Source of the DNA: Yeguia hominis
Lineage (GTDB): Bacteria > Bacillota > Clostridia > Oscillospirales > Acutalibacteraceae
Reading direction: 5' to 3'
DNA length: 64,000 bases
NCBI RefSeq assembly: GCF_014384705.1
Contig: NZ_JACRSN010000010.1
Location: 44,415 to 108,414, forward strand
The translations under genes were made by a program, and so were the position numbers. The notes under the pieces are model-generated. The model was not told the origin of the DNA. It was given only the letters and a program-made list of their open reading frames with translations, and ran no database searches. Of the stretch, positions 16,920 through 25,335 are shown one piece after another. Every line of letters begins with the position of its first letter. Position 1 is the stretch's first letter.

Positions 16920-18614
16920 ATGACGGAAAAACAGTATATGACAGTTGACGGAATTCCCGTTGAAATAGAAGGGGAGAAGAACATCCTCGAAGTGCTGCAC
17001 AAAGTCGGCATCAAGCTGCCTACTTTCTGCTATCATTCCGATCTTTCCATTTACGGTGCCTGCCGGATGTGCATGGTGGAAAACGAGTGGGGCGGTCTGG
17101 ACGCTGCCTGTTCAACACCGCCGAAGGCCGGTATGAAGATCAAAACCAATACCGAACGCCTGCGCCGGTACCGCAAGAATATTCTTGAGCTGATTCTTGC
17201 AAACCATTGCCGGGACTGCACGACCTGTGAAAACAACAGCAACTGCAAACTGCAGGATCTGGCGATGCGCTTTAACATTGAGGGCGTGCGCTTCCCGAAT
17301 AACGCGCACTCCACAAAGGATGAAGATCCTTCCTCGCTCTGCATTACGCGCGATGCCGGCAAGTGTATTCTCTGCGGCGACTGCGTGCGGATGTGCAACG
17401 AAATCCAGAATGTCGGCGCGATCGACTTTGCATTCCGCGGGTCGAAAATGGTCATCAGCACCGCGTTTGGCAAGCCGCTTGCCGAATCTCCTTGTGTTGG
17501 CTGCGGACAGTGTTCCGTCGTGTGTCCGACCGGCGCAATTGTGGTAAAGAACAACATCAAACCGGTTTGGAAAGCCATTGAAGATCCCGAAGTCAAAACC
17601 ACCGTGCAGATTGCGCCTGCTGTCCGGGTTGCGCTCGGACGGGAGCTCGGCGTCAAGGACGGAGAGAATGTGATGGGCAAAATTGTTGCCGCATTGCGCC
17701 GCATGGGATTTGACGAGATCTATGATACTGCGCTCGGCGCAGACCTTACGGTCATTGAAGAGACGGAAGAGTTCCTTGCACGTCTCGAAGAAAACCGTGA
17801 CTTGCCGCTTTTGACCTCCTGCTGCCCGGGTTGGGTGCAGTATTGCGAGAAAAAGCATCCGGAATTTTTAAAGAACGTTTCCACCTGCCGTTCTCCGATG
17901 CAGATGATGGCTTCGATTTTGAAAGATCAGAGCGCAAAGTCCTCGAGAAAAATGTTCCATGTCGCGATTATGCCCTGCACCGGCAAAAAGTTTGAAGCAG
18001 CGCGCGAAGAGTTCGCGCAGGACGGCATCCCGAATGTGGACGCCGTGCTCACCACGCAGGAGCTCATCCGGATGCTCAAAGAGTCCGGCATCATGTTCAG
18101 CGAACTGGAGCCGGAAGCGATTGACATGCCGTTCGGAATGGTTTCCGGCGCCGGTGTGATCTTCGGCGTGACGGGCGGCGTGACCGAGGCTGTGTTGCGC
18201 CGGGTTGTTTCGAATAAATCCCGTTCGGAACTTCTCTCGATTGCAAACGCCGGACAGCGCGGCACAGACGGTCTTAAGGAATTTGAAGTACCGTACGGCG
18301 ACCGGGCGCTGCGTATCGCAGTGGTCAGCGGTTTGCGGCATGCGGAAGAGGTGCTTGCACGCGTTGCGGCAGGGGAGCATTTTGACTTTATCGAAGTGAT
18401 GGCCTGCCCGGGCGGCTGCGTCTGCGGCGGCGGTCAGCCTTATGCCACAGTGAGCGACCAACAGGCGCGCTCGAAGGGCATTTATAAAGCGGACCGGCTC
18501 TTGAGCATCCGTCGTTCCGAAGAAAATCCGTTGGTCACGACCGTGTATCAGGACATCATCAAAGGCAAAGTCCACGAGCTTCTGCATGTGGATTATACCC
18601 AGCATAAGGCATAA
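16920..18614 (+). CDS. hydA: HydA: catalytic subunit of bifurcating [FeFe] hydrogenase
   Basis: A 564-aa group A3-type hydrogenase that makes or oxidises H2. N-terminal plant-type [2Fe-2S] ligands (GACRMCMVE, ACSTPP), the His-ligated [4Fe-4S] site HCRDCTTCENNSNC, and two [4Fe-4S] sites (CILCGDCVRMC, CVGCGQCSVVCP) lead to the H-cluster. The H-cluster motifs are TSCCPGW (about residue 299), MPCTGKKFE (about 350) and EVMACPGGCVCGGGQP (about 493). All H-cluster cysteines are present, so activity is expected. The maturases HydE, HydF and HydG are not in the window. Together with hydCB it should confurcate NADH and reduced ferredoxin into H2. Confidence 0.96.
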   Translation: MTEKQYMTVDGIPVEIEGEKNILEVLHKVGIKLPTFCYHSDLSIYGACRMCMVENEWGGLDAACSTPPKAGMKIKTNTERLRRYRKNILELILANHCRDCTTCENNSNCKLQDLAMRFNIEGVRFPNNAHSTKDEDPSSLCITRDAGKCILCGDCVRMCNEIQNVGAIDFAFRGSKMVISTAFGKPLAESPCVGCGQCSVVCPTGAIVVKNNIKPVWKAIEDPEVKTTVQIAPAVRVALGRELGVKDGENVMGKIVAALRRMGFDEIYDTALGADLTVIEETEEFLARLEENRDLPLLTSCCPGWVQYCEKKHPEFLKNVSTCRSPMQMMASILKDQSAKSSRKMFHVAIMPCTGKKFEAAREEFAQDGIPNVDAVLTTQELIRMLKESGIMFSELEPEAIDMPFGMVSGAGVIFGVTGGVTEAVLRRVVSNKSRSELLSIANAGQRGTDGLKEFEVPYGDRALRIAVVSGLRHAEEVLARVAAGEHFDFIEVMACPGGCVCGGGQPYATVSDQQARSKGIYKADRLLSIRRSEENPLVTTVYQDIIKGKVHELLHVDYTQHKA

Positions 18615-18631
18615 CATAAGGAGAATTTGGC

Positions 18632-18883
18632 ATGATTGAACTTCGCGTCTGTATCGGCAGCGCGTGCCATCTGCATGGTGCGCACAATGTAATTGCAACG
18701 TTTCAGCATTTGATTGAGGAATATAATCTTCACGATCAAATTAAATTTGAAGCGGCATTCTGTATGGGAAAGTGCTCCAAAACCGGCGTCTCGGTTTCGC
18801 TCAACGGCGAACAGTATCGGATTGAAGCGGAAAACGCAAGATCGTTTTTTAAAGAGCAGATCTTACCGCTTGCAGAGATCTGA
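18632..18883 (+). CDS. Small thioredoxin-like [2Fe-2S] protein
   Basis: An 83-aa stand-alone version of the NuoE C-terminal domain. Four cluster cysteines: CIGSAC (C7, C12) and CMGKC (C45, C49). It begins 17 bases after hydA and shares its operon. Such proteins accompany many HydABC loci and may carry electrons or sense redox state. A second copy, with the same CIGSSC and CVGKC spacing, lies at 32435-32680 between rex and the SpoIIE-type phosphatase. Confidence 0.85.
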   Translation: MIELRVCIGSACHLHGAHNVIATFQHLIEEYNLHDQIKFEAAFCMGKCSKTGVSVSLNGEQYRIEAENARSFFKEQILPLAEI

Positions 18884-19026
18884 GTGTCTTTGATCGGAAC
18901 GTGTACGCAAATTGTTTTTCAAAATGGGTTTGAATTTTTAAAAAATCCGTTGGAAAATAAGCTGGCAAACACAAAAAATGCGTAGAAAATAGGATCTCCT
19001 CTTTTCTAGCGGAAAAAATAAGGCAT

Positions 19027-19066
19027 CTGTCAGGAACGTCAGAACGGTTTTTGACGTTCCCGACAG
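19027..19066. terminator. Long inverted repeat after the hydrogenase operon
   Basis: The arms CTGTCAGGAACGTCA and TGACGTTCCCGACAG pair over about 15 bp with one mismatch around an 8-10 base loop. No T-run follows on the + strand; on the minus strand it is followed by TTATTTTTT. It may be a terminator or a processing or stability hairpin. Confidence 0.45.
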
Positions 19067-19104
19067 AAATTCCCGAACAGTATTTGCACTTTTGATGGAT
19101 TAGT

Positions 19105-19174
19105 CCTATATCGATATAGGCAATGCTGATATGTAGAAATAGCAATACCGCTTTGCTGAATCTTCTGCTATACT
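19105..19174 (+). promoter_or_regulatory. mdh-fumC promoter with shared TATCGATA/ATATG activator boxes
   Basis: The perfect 16-bp palindrome CCTATATCGATATAGG (19105-19120), ATATG (19129-19133), very weak -35 TACCGC (19146-19151), 17-bp spacer, -10 TATACT (19169-19174). TATCGATA is again 29 bp before the -35, and the ATAT half-boxes are again 21 bp apart. This is the most symmetric of the three sites. Confidence 0.72.
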
Positions 19175-19218
19175 AATGCTAGTTAAATTTTTGTCAATTA
19201 AAATCAGGATGGTGTAAC

Positions 19219-20163
19219 ATGAACAAGATCTCCGTAATCGGAACCGGGAGCGTTGGCTCCACAATCGCATATTCTATCGCCATAATGGGGTTCGCGGCTG
19301 AAATTGTGATGATCGATATCAACCGGGAAAAGGCACTCGGCGAGGCTTTGGATATTCGCCAGGGCACGCCGTTTTGCACGCCATGTTCGATCTATGCGGG
19401 CGATTATCCGGATGCAGCAGGCTCCAATATCGTTGTTCTGACGTCCGGACTTCCCAGAAAGCCCGGCCAGTCTCGTCTTGAGCTTGCGCAGTCAAACGTC
19501 AATATCACAAAGATGATCATTCCGGAAATCACAAAATATGCCCCGGATGCAACGTATGTCATCGTTTCGAATCCGGTCGATATCCTGACCTATACGTTCC
19601 ACAAGTTTTCCGGTCTGCCGGAAAACCGGATTATCGGTTCCGGCACGATTCTGGATACGGCGCGTCTGCGTTCCAGACTTTCGGAATACTACAACATCAG
19701 CCAGAACAACATTCACGCTTATGTCTTTGGTGAGCACGGTGATTCTTCCTTTATTCCGTGGTCTGTGGCGAATATCTCGAATGTCCCGATTGCGGAATGT
19801 CCCAAGGTATTTGCCAACAACAAGATTGCGAATCCGGAACTCGATTTGAAAGAAATCGAGGATTATGTCCGCAAATCCGGCGCGCGCGTGATTGCACGCA
19901 AAGGCGCGACCTTCTATGCGGTTTCGATGTCGGTTTGCCATATCTGCAAATGCGTTTTGAGCGGAATCGACACTACGATGACGGTTTCGACCATGATGCA
20001 TGGCGAATACGGAATCGACGACGTCTGCCTGAGCACCCTTAATGCGGTTGGACACGGCGGCGTGCGCAACAAGGTCAACATTTCGCTGACGGACGAGGAA
20101 ACTGCAAAGCTCCGCCACAGCGCAGACACCTTAAAGGCTGTGCTCAAAAACTTGGATATCTAA
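19219..20163 (+). CDS. mdh: Malate dehydrogenase (lactate/malate dehydrogenase family)
   Basis: A 314-aa NAD-dependent 2-hydroxyacid dehydrogenase of the LDH-like group. It has the Rossmann motif GTGSVGSTIAYSI, NAD-specificity Asp in VMIDINREKALG, catalytic Asp/Arg in LDTARLRSRL and the catalytic His in GEHGDSS. The substrate-specificity residue (position 102 in LDH numbering) is Arg, in LPRKPGQSRLEL, where lactate dehydrogenases have Gln. Arg there marks oxaloacetate/malate specificity. The chain length is that of LDH-like MDHs. fumC follows after 38 bases, which supports a malate role. The gene is led by the shared activator-type promoter. Confidence 0.88.
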   Translation: MNKISVIGTGSVGSTIAYSIAIMGFAAEIVMIDINREKALGEALDIRQGTPFCTPCSIYAGDYPDAAGSNIVVLTSGLPRKPGQSRLELAQSNVNITKMIIPEITKYAPDATYVIVSNPVDILTYTFHKFSGLPENRIIGSGTILDTARLRSRLSEYYNISQNNIHAYVFGEHGDSSFIPWSVANISNVPIAECPKVFANNKIANPELDLKEIEDYVRKSGARVIARKGATFYAVSMSVCHICKCVLSGIDTTMTVSTMMHGEYGIDDVCLSTLNAVGHGGVRNKVNISLTDEETAKLRHSADTLKAVLKNLDI

Positions 20164-20201
20164 AATTTAGATAGAATTTAAATGGGGAAAGGTGAAGAAA
20201 A

Positions 20202-21578
20202 TTGGAGTATCGGATTGAACATGATTCTATGGGCGAGATGAAAGTTCCTGCGGATCGGCTTTGGGCTGCACAGACGCAGAGAAGCCACGAGAACTTTAAG
20301 ATCGGTGTGGGTATCGAAACGATGCCGCGCGAAATCACACATGCGTTTGGAATCCTGAAAAAAGCGGCGGCGCTTGCCAACGCGGAGCTCAAACCGGAAA
20401 AAATGACCGCAGAAAAGCTTTCGGCGATCAGCGCAGCCTGTGACGAGGTGATTTCCGGACAGCTCAACGGTCATTTTCCGCTGGTTGTCTGGCAGACCGG
20501 TTCCGGCACACAGTCGAACATGAACGCAAACGAGGTCATTGCGAACCGTGCAAACCAGATTGCGGGCCAGAAGCTTTGCCATCCGAATGACGATATCAAT
20601 ATGAGCCAGTCCTCGAACGATACGTTCCCGACGGCGATGCATATTTCCGCAGTGATTGCGATTGAAGACAAACTGCTTCCGGCAATGGAACTGCTGATTG
20701 CAACTTTCAAGCGTCTTGAAGCAGAAAATGAGGGCATTGTCAAATCCGGCCGGACGCACCTGCAGGATGCAACGCCGATCAAATTCAGCCAGGAAATTTC
20801 CGGCTGGAGAAGCAGCCTTGAAAGAGACGTCGAGCTTCTGAAATTGGCGGTAAAGCCGCTTCACGAACTGGCGCTCGGCGGTACAGCCGTCGGAACAGGC
20901 CTCAACGCACCGGCCGGATTCTCCGAGCTGGTTGCAGCAAAGGTTGCCATGCTGACGGGAAAACCCTTCGTGACAGCGGGCAATAAATTCCATGCGCTGA
21001 CTTCTAAGGATGAACTGGTTTTCGCACACGGCGCAATCAAGGCGGCTGCCTGCGATATGATGAAGATTGCGAACGACGTCCGCTGGCTGGCAAGCGGTCC
21101 GCGCGACGGTCTCGGTGAAATTCACATTCCGGAAAATGAGCCGGGTTCTTCCATTATGCCCGGTAAGGTCAATCCGACGCAGTGCGAAGCCGTGACGATG
21201 GTTGCGGTTCAGGTCATGGGCAACGATGTGGCGGTTGGAATGGCCGCCTCCCAGGGCAACTTCGAGCTCAACGTCTTTATGCCGGTTGCCATCTACAATT
21301 TCCTGCAGTCCGCGCGCCTTCTGGCGGAAGCAATTGTTTCCTTCAACAACAACTGCGCGGTCGGCATCACCGCAAACCGCGAAAAGATGGATCACAATCT
21401 GCACAATTCCCTGATGCTCGTCACGGCGCTCAATCCGTACATCGGCTACGAAAATGCTGCCAAAACGGCGAAAAAAGCATTTAAAGATAATATTTCGCTG
21501 AAAGAAGCCTGCGTGGAACTGGGCTTCCTAACGGCGGAACGGTTCGACGAAGTTTTCCATCCGGAACAGATGGTCTAA
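20202..21578 (+). CDS. fumC: Fumarate hydratase class II
   Basis: A 458-aa iron-independent fumarase interconverting malate and fumarate. Key blocks: QTGSGTQSNMNANEVIANRA, SQSSNDTFPTAMH, SGRTHLQDATP with the catalytic His, TAVGTGLNAP, and the signature GSSIMPGKVNPTQCE. The N-terminal IEHDSMGEMKVPADRLWAAQTQRS is characteristic. The start is a TTG preceded by GGAAAGGTGAAG; no in-frame ATG exists upstream. It is in one unit with mdh. In fermentation it would run from malate to fumarate to feed the fumarate-reductase-like proteins downstream. Confidence 0.95.
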   Translation: MEYRIEHDSMGEMKVPADRLWAAQTQRSHENFKIGVGIETMPREITHAFGILKKAAALANAELKPEKMTAEKLSAISAACDEVISGQLNGHFPLVVWQTGSGTQSNMNANEVIANRANQIAGQKLCHPNDDINMSQSSNDTFPTAMHISAVIAIEDKLLPAMELLIATFKRLEAENEGIVKSGRTHLQDATPIKFSQEISGWRSSLERDVELLKLAVKPLHELALGGTAVGTGLNAPAGFSELVAAKVAMLTGKPFVTAGNKFHALTSKDELVFAHGAIKAAACDMMKIANDVRWLASGPRDGLGEIHIPENEPGSSIMPGKVNPTQCEAVTMVAVQVMGNDVAVGMAASQGNFELNVFMPVAIYNFLQSARLLAEAIVSFNNNCAVGITANREKMDHNLHNSLMLVTALNPYIGYENAAKTAKKAFKDNISLKEACVELGFLTAERFDEVFHPEQMV

Positions 21579-21597
21579 ACGGAACGAAACGATCTGC

Positions 21598-21628
21598 TTT
21601 GCACGGGCGGCGTGGCTGCCCGTGCAAA
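21598..21628 (+). terminator. Hairpin after fumC
   Basis: A perfect 11-bp stem TTTGCACGGGC / GCCCGTGCAAA with a 9-base loop lies 20 bases after the stop. No T-run follows immediately; a TTTTT comes 26 bases later. Probable end or attenuation point before the Hdr operon. Confidence 0.55.
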
Positions 21629-21705
21629 GCTGCATGCGCCCCTTGCGCCGGGCCTTTTTGTGGTCCGGGTTCTCATATCATGCCGAATGCAATTGGAGGT
21701 AAACA

Positions 21706-22512
21706 ATGAAAGTCAGTTATTTTCCGGGCTGTACCCTCCGCACCAAGGCGAAAGAGCTGGATCGGTATGCACGCAAATGTGCAGAGATCCTCGGCGTCGA
21801 GCTTTGCGAAATTCAGGATTGGCAATGCTGCGGCGGCGTGTTCGTCAGTGCCAAGGATGAAATTGCGAGCAAGCTCCCCAGCGTTCGCGCACTTGTCAGT
21901 GCCAGAGACGCCGATGAACCACTCGTTACGGTATGTTCAGCCTGCCATAATGTAATCAAACAAACGAACCACGCGATGCAGACAGACGAAGACTTTGCAA
22001 ACAAGGTCAATACTTATATGTCGCAGGATAAGACGCCTTCCGAGCCGTATCAGGGCGAGACGAAGGTCTATCATTATCTTGAGCTCCTCCGCGACGTCGT
22101 CGGGTTCGACAAAATTCGCGAGGCGGTCAAAAATCCGCTGACCGGTCAGAAAATTGCCGCCTATTACGGCTGCATGCTGCTCCGTCCGGGCAAAGTCATG
22201 CAGTTTGACGATGTCGAAAATCCCCAGCTGATGGAAGATTTCATCCGTGCGGTCGGCGCAGAGCCGGTTGTGTATCCGATGCGCAACGAGTGCTGCGGCG
22301 GATATGTCGCGCTGGAAGATGCGGCGTCGGCCAAAAAGAAGTCGAATGCCGTTGTCAGCAGCGCGAAGAGCCACGACGCAGAGCGGATTGTGACGGCATG
22401 TCCGCTATGTAAATACAATCTTGTCAAGAACGGCAGCACGCTTCCGGTCGTGTACTTTACGGAGCTTCTTGCCGAAGCGCTTGGCGTAAAGGAGGAGGAA
22501 CCCTCATGCTGA
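21706..22512 (+). CDS. hdrB: HdrB: heterodisulfide-reductase-like subunit B
   Basis: A 268-aa protein with two complete CCG domains, the ligands of the paired non-cubane [4Fe-4S] clusters of HdrB. Domain 1 has FPGCTLR, WQCCGGVF and CSACHN; domain 2 has YYGCMLLRP, NECCGGYV and CPLCKYN. In methanogens this subunit reduces a heterodisulfide. In bacterial Flx-Hdr systems the natural disulfide or other acceptor is usually unknown. GGAGG precedes the ATG. It is the first gene of a run that continues with little or no gap to about 33.9 kb. It overlaps hdrC by 7 bases. Confidence 0.92.
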   Translation: MKVSYFPGCTLRTKAKELDRYARKCAEILGVELCEIQDWQCCGGVFVSAKDEIASKLPSVRALVSARDADEPLVTVCSACHNVIKQTNHAMQTDEDFANKVNTYMSQDKTPSEPYQGETKVYHYLELLRDVVGFDKIREAVKNPLTGQKIAAYYGCMLLRPGKVMQFDDVENPQLMEDFIRAVGAEPVVYPMRNECCGGYVALEDAASAKKKSNAVVSSAKSHDAERIVTACPLCKYNLVKNGSTLPVVYFTELLAEALGVKEEEPSC

Positions 22513-22898
22513 ATAAAACGGAACGTCAAAAGGAACAGATTCTCCGCATGAGCGGCGTCAACCCGAAAAAATGCATGCGCTGCGGAAAATGCTCCGGAAC
22601 ATGTCCTTCTTACGACGAGATGGAATACCATCCGCACCAGTTTGTTTACATGGTGGAAAACGGCGATCTGGAAGCGCTGATGCAGTCCGATTCCCTCTAT
22701 AAATGTCTTTCCTGCTTTGCGTGTGTTGACCGCTGCCCGAGAGGCGTCGAGCCTGCAAAGCTTGTCGAAGCCATTCGGCTTACCGTGATCCGGGAAAAAG
22801 GCGCAAACCACCTCAAACCGGATGATATCCCCGGCCTTCTCGACGACGAGATGCCGCAGCAGGCGATTATGAGCGCCCTGCGGAAATATTCGAAATAA
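22506..22898 (+). CDS. hdrC: HdrC: heterodisulfide-reductase-like Fe-S subunit C
   Basis: A 130-aa electron-transfer protein with two [4Fe-4S] binding motifs, CMRCGKCSGTCP and CLSCFACVDRCPRGVEPAKL, the classical HdrC pattern. It links the flavin subunit HdrA to HdrB. Overlap with hdrB implies translational coupling; hdrA follows after 17 bases. Confidence 0.92.
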   Translation: MLNKTERQKEQILRMSGVNPKKCMRCGKCSGTCPSYDEMEYHPHQFVYMVENGDLEALMQSDSLYKCLSCFACVDRCPRGVEPAKLVEAIRLTVIREKGANHLKPDDIPGLLDDEMPQQAIMSALRKYSK

Positions 22899-22915
22899 GA
22901 AAGGAGAAACGGACC

Positions 22916-24910
22916 ATGCAGAGAATTGGAGTATTTGTCTGCCACTGCGGCACCAACATTGCCGGTACGGTAGACGTCAAAGCCGTTGCAAAGGCTTTGG
23001 AAAACGAGCCGGGTGTCGTTTTCTCCACCGATTATCAGTACATGTGCTCACAGGCGGGACAAAACCTGATTAAGGATGCAGTCGCGGAACATCATCTGAC
23101 CGGCATCGTTGTCTGTTCCTGCTCACCCCGGATGCACGAGGCGACCTTCCGCAAAACGGCGGCTGCCGCAGGACTGAACCCCTATATGGTGGAGATCGCC
23201 AATATCCGTGAGCAGTGCTCCTGGGTACATAAGGAAATGCCAATCGGCACCGAAAAGGCAATCATCCTCGGCAAAGCAGCCGTTGCAAAAGTCAATCTCA
23301 ACACGCCGCTGACGCCTGGCGAAAGCCCGGTCACCAAGCGCGCGCTGGTCATCGGCGGCGGAATCGCCGGCATCCAGACCGCACTTGACATCGCCGACGC
23401 AGGCTTCCCGGTCGATATCGTGGAAACCAAACCGACGATCGGCGGAAAGATGGCGCAGCTCGATAAGACGTTCCCGACGCTTGACTGTGCTGCCTGTATT
23501 CTGACCCCGAAGATGGTGGACGTTGCGCAGAATGAGAAAATCCGCATTTTCTCGTATTCGGAAGTGACCGATGTTAAAGGCTTTGTCGGCAATTTCGATG
23601 TGACGATCAAGCGCAAGGCAAGATACGTCAAGGAAGAAATCTGTACCGGCTGCGGCCTTTGCACCGAAAAATGTCCGCAGAAAAAGGTGCCGAATGAATT
23701 CAACCTCGGTATGGACAACCGCCGTGCAATCTATATCCCGTTTGCGCAGGCTGTCCCGAAGGTTGCCACCATCGACCCGAACTACTGCACGAAACTCAAA
23801 ACCGGCAAATGCGGCGTATGTTCCAAGGTTTGCACCGCAGGCGCCATTGATTATACCGCAAAAGATGAGATGATCGAAGAAAAGTACGGCGCGATTGTCG
23901 TTGCGACCGGCTTTAATCCGATCTCTATGGAGAAATTTGACGAATTCGCGTATTCCCAGTCGAAAGACGTCATCACCTCTCTGGAACTCGAACGTCTGAT
24001 GAATGCGGCAGGCCCGACAGGCGGCACGCTCCTGCGCCCGTCTGATGGAGAACATCCGCATACGATCGTCTTTGTCCAGTGCGTCGGTTCGCGCTGCGAG
24101 GCCTGCGCGGAAAAGGGCAAGGAATACTGCTCGAAGATCTGCTGCATGTACACCGCAAAACACGCGATGCTCATCCGCGATAAATATCCGGATACCGATG
24201 TCTATGTCTTCTACATTGACGTGCGTACCCCGGGCAAAAACTTCGACGAATTCTACCGCCGCGCGGTCGAGGAATACGGCGTGCACTACATCAAGGGTAT
24301 GGTCGGAAAGGTTTCTCCGGAGGGCAAAGTCCTCAAGGTGCAGGCATCCGATCTGCTCGACGGCAAACAGCTGCATATCGACGCTGACCTCGTCGTGCTT
24401 GCTGCGGCGATTGAGCCGGATAAATCCGCAAGACCGCTCGCAACGATGCTCACCGCCAGCATGGATACCAACGACTTCTTCACCGAAGCGCATCCGAAGC
24501 TTCGCCCGGTCGAAAGCCCGACAGCCGGTGTGTTCCTTTCCGGAACCTGCCAGGGCCCGAAGGACATTCCGGAGACCGTTTCCCAGGCAGGCGCCGCCGC
24601 TTCGAAGGTCATCGGCCTGCTCTGCAAGGATAAGCTGACCGGCAACCCCTGCGTTGCGCACTCGGACGAGTGGATGTGCAACGGCTGCTCCACCTGTGAA
24701 AAGGTTTGCCCGTACGGCGCCATTACCTATCAGGAGAAAGAATTCCGTATGCCTGACCGTACGACGAAGGTCCGCCGGATCGCCGTTGTCAACGAGGCTG
24801 TGTGCCAGGGCTGCGGCGCCTGCACGGTTGCCTGTATGTCCGGCGCGATGGATCTGCGCGGGTTCATGAATAAACAAATTATGGCGGAGGTAGACGCAAT
24901 ATGCAAGTAA
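22916..24910 (+). CDS. hdrA: HdrA: FAD-containing bifurcating subunit
   Basis: A 664-aa flavoprotein. The N-terminal GVFVCHCGTNIAGTVD is the HdrA signature. The FAD-binding motif VIGGGIAGIQTALDIADAG lies at about residue 143, followed by PTLDCAACILTPKM. Iron-sulfur sites: CTGCGLCTEKCP, CGVCSKVC, and a C-terminal ferredoxin-like domain with CNGCSTCEKVCP and CQGCGACTVACM. In the HdrABC family this subunit bifurcates electron pairs between a high-potential acceptor and ferredoxin. It overlaps the MvhD-type gene by 10 bases. Confidence 0.94.
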   Translation: MQRIGVFVCHCGTNIAGTVDVKAVAKALENEPGVVFSTDYQYMCSQAGQNLIKDAVAEHHLTGIVVCSCSPRMHEATFRKTAAAAGLNPYMVEIANIREQCSWVHKEMPIGTEKAIILGKAAVAKVNLNTPLTPGESPVTKRALVIGGGIAGIQTALDIADAGFPVDIVETKPTIGGKMAQLDKTFPTLDCAACILTPKMVDVAQNEKIRIFSYSEVTDVKGFVGNFDVTIKRKARYVKEEICTGCGLCTEKCPQKKVPNEFNLGMDNRRAIYIPFAQAVPKVATIDPNYCTKLKTGKCGVCSKVCTAGAIDYTAKDEMIEEKYGAIVVATGFNPISMEKFDEFAYSQSKDVITSLELERLMNAAGPTGGTLLRPSDGEHPHTIVFVQCVGSRCEACAEKGKEYCSKICCMYTAKHAMLIRDKYPDTDVYVFYIDVRTPGKNFDEFYRRAVEEYGVHYIKGMVGKVSPEGKVLKVQASDLLDGKQLHIDADLVVLAAAIEPDKSARPLATMLTASMDTNDFFTEAHPKLRPVESPTAGVFLSGTCQGPKDIPETVSQAGAAASKVIGLLCKDKLTGNPCVAHSDEWMCNGCSTCEKVCPYGAITYQEKEFRMPDRTTKVRRIAVVNEAVCQGCGACTVACMSGAMDLRGFMNKQIMAEVDAICK

Positions 24911-25335
24911 ATGGATATAAGCCGCTTATTGTGGCATTCTGCTGTAATTGGTGCTCCTATGCCGGCGCCGATCTGGCAGGAAACAACCGTCTCAATTACC
25001 CTGCGGACGTCAAGATCATCCGCGTGCCCTGCTCTTGCCGGGTGAATCCCATGTTCATTCTGCGTGCGTTCCAACGCGGTGCTGACGGGGTCATCCTTTG
25101 CGGATGCCATCCCGGAGACTGCCACTACACGTCCGGCAACTACTACACACGCCGCCGGATGGCGCTCTTATTCTCGATGCTCGACTATCTGGGCATTGAA
25201 CGCGAACGGACCCGCGTTGAATGGGTCAGCGCGGCGGAAGGCGCGAAATTTGCCGCAACGATGAATGATTTCGTAGAGAAGGTTGCAGCTCTCGGCGAAA
25301 ACAAAAGATTGGAGGATTTGCGATGCAAGAAATAA
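24901..25335 (+). CDS. flxD: FlxD/MvhD-type [2Fe-2S] linker subunit
   Basis: A 144-aa member of the methyl-viologen-reducing hydrogenase delta family. Cysteine blocks FCCNWCSYAGAD, VPCSCRVNP and LCGCHPGDCHY hold the [2Fe-2S] cluster and match the family fully. In methanogens MvhD connects hydrogenase to HdrA. In bacterial Flx-Hdr complexes the same protein (FlxD) connects an NADH-oxidising module to HdrA. With no [NiFe] hydrogenase here and an FAD/NAD-binding protein downstream, the FlxD role fits. Confidence 0.9.
   Translation: MQVNGYKPLIVAFCCNWCSYAGADLAGNNRLNYPADVKIIRVPCSCRVNPMFILRAFQRGADGVILCGCHPGDCHYTSGNYYTRRRMALLFSMLDYLGIERERTRVEWVSAAEGAKFAATMNDFVEKVAALGENKRLEDLRCKK

Larger units (their letters stand above)
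18884..19218. other. Intergenic: hairpin and mdh promoter
   Basis: About 335 bases. Contains a strong inverted repeat (19027-19066) and the mdh promoter with the shared activator boxes (19105-19174). No gene seen. Confidence 0.5.

Noticed and set aside
15018..17036. 672-codon open frame on the minus strand opposite hydB
   Set aside because: hydB is unmistakable on the + strand. The antisense frame is an effect of GC-rich third positions; similar shadows lie opposite adh, hdrA, frdA and others.
19175..19203. Possible Rex site before mdh
   Set aside because: Only a TTAAAT half-like match; no palindrome near TTGTTAA-N4-TTAACAA.
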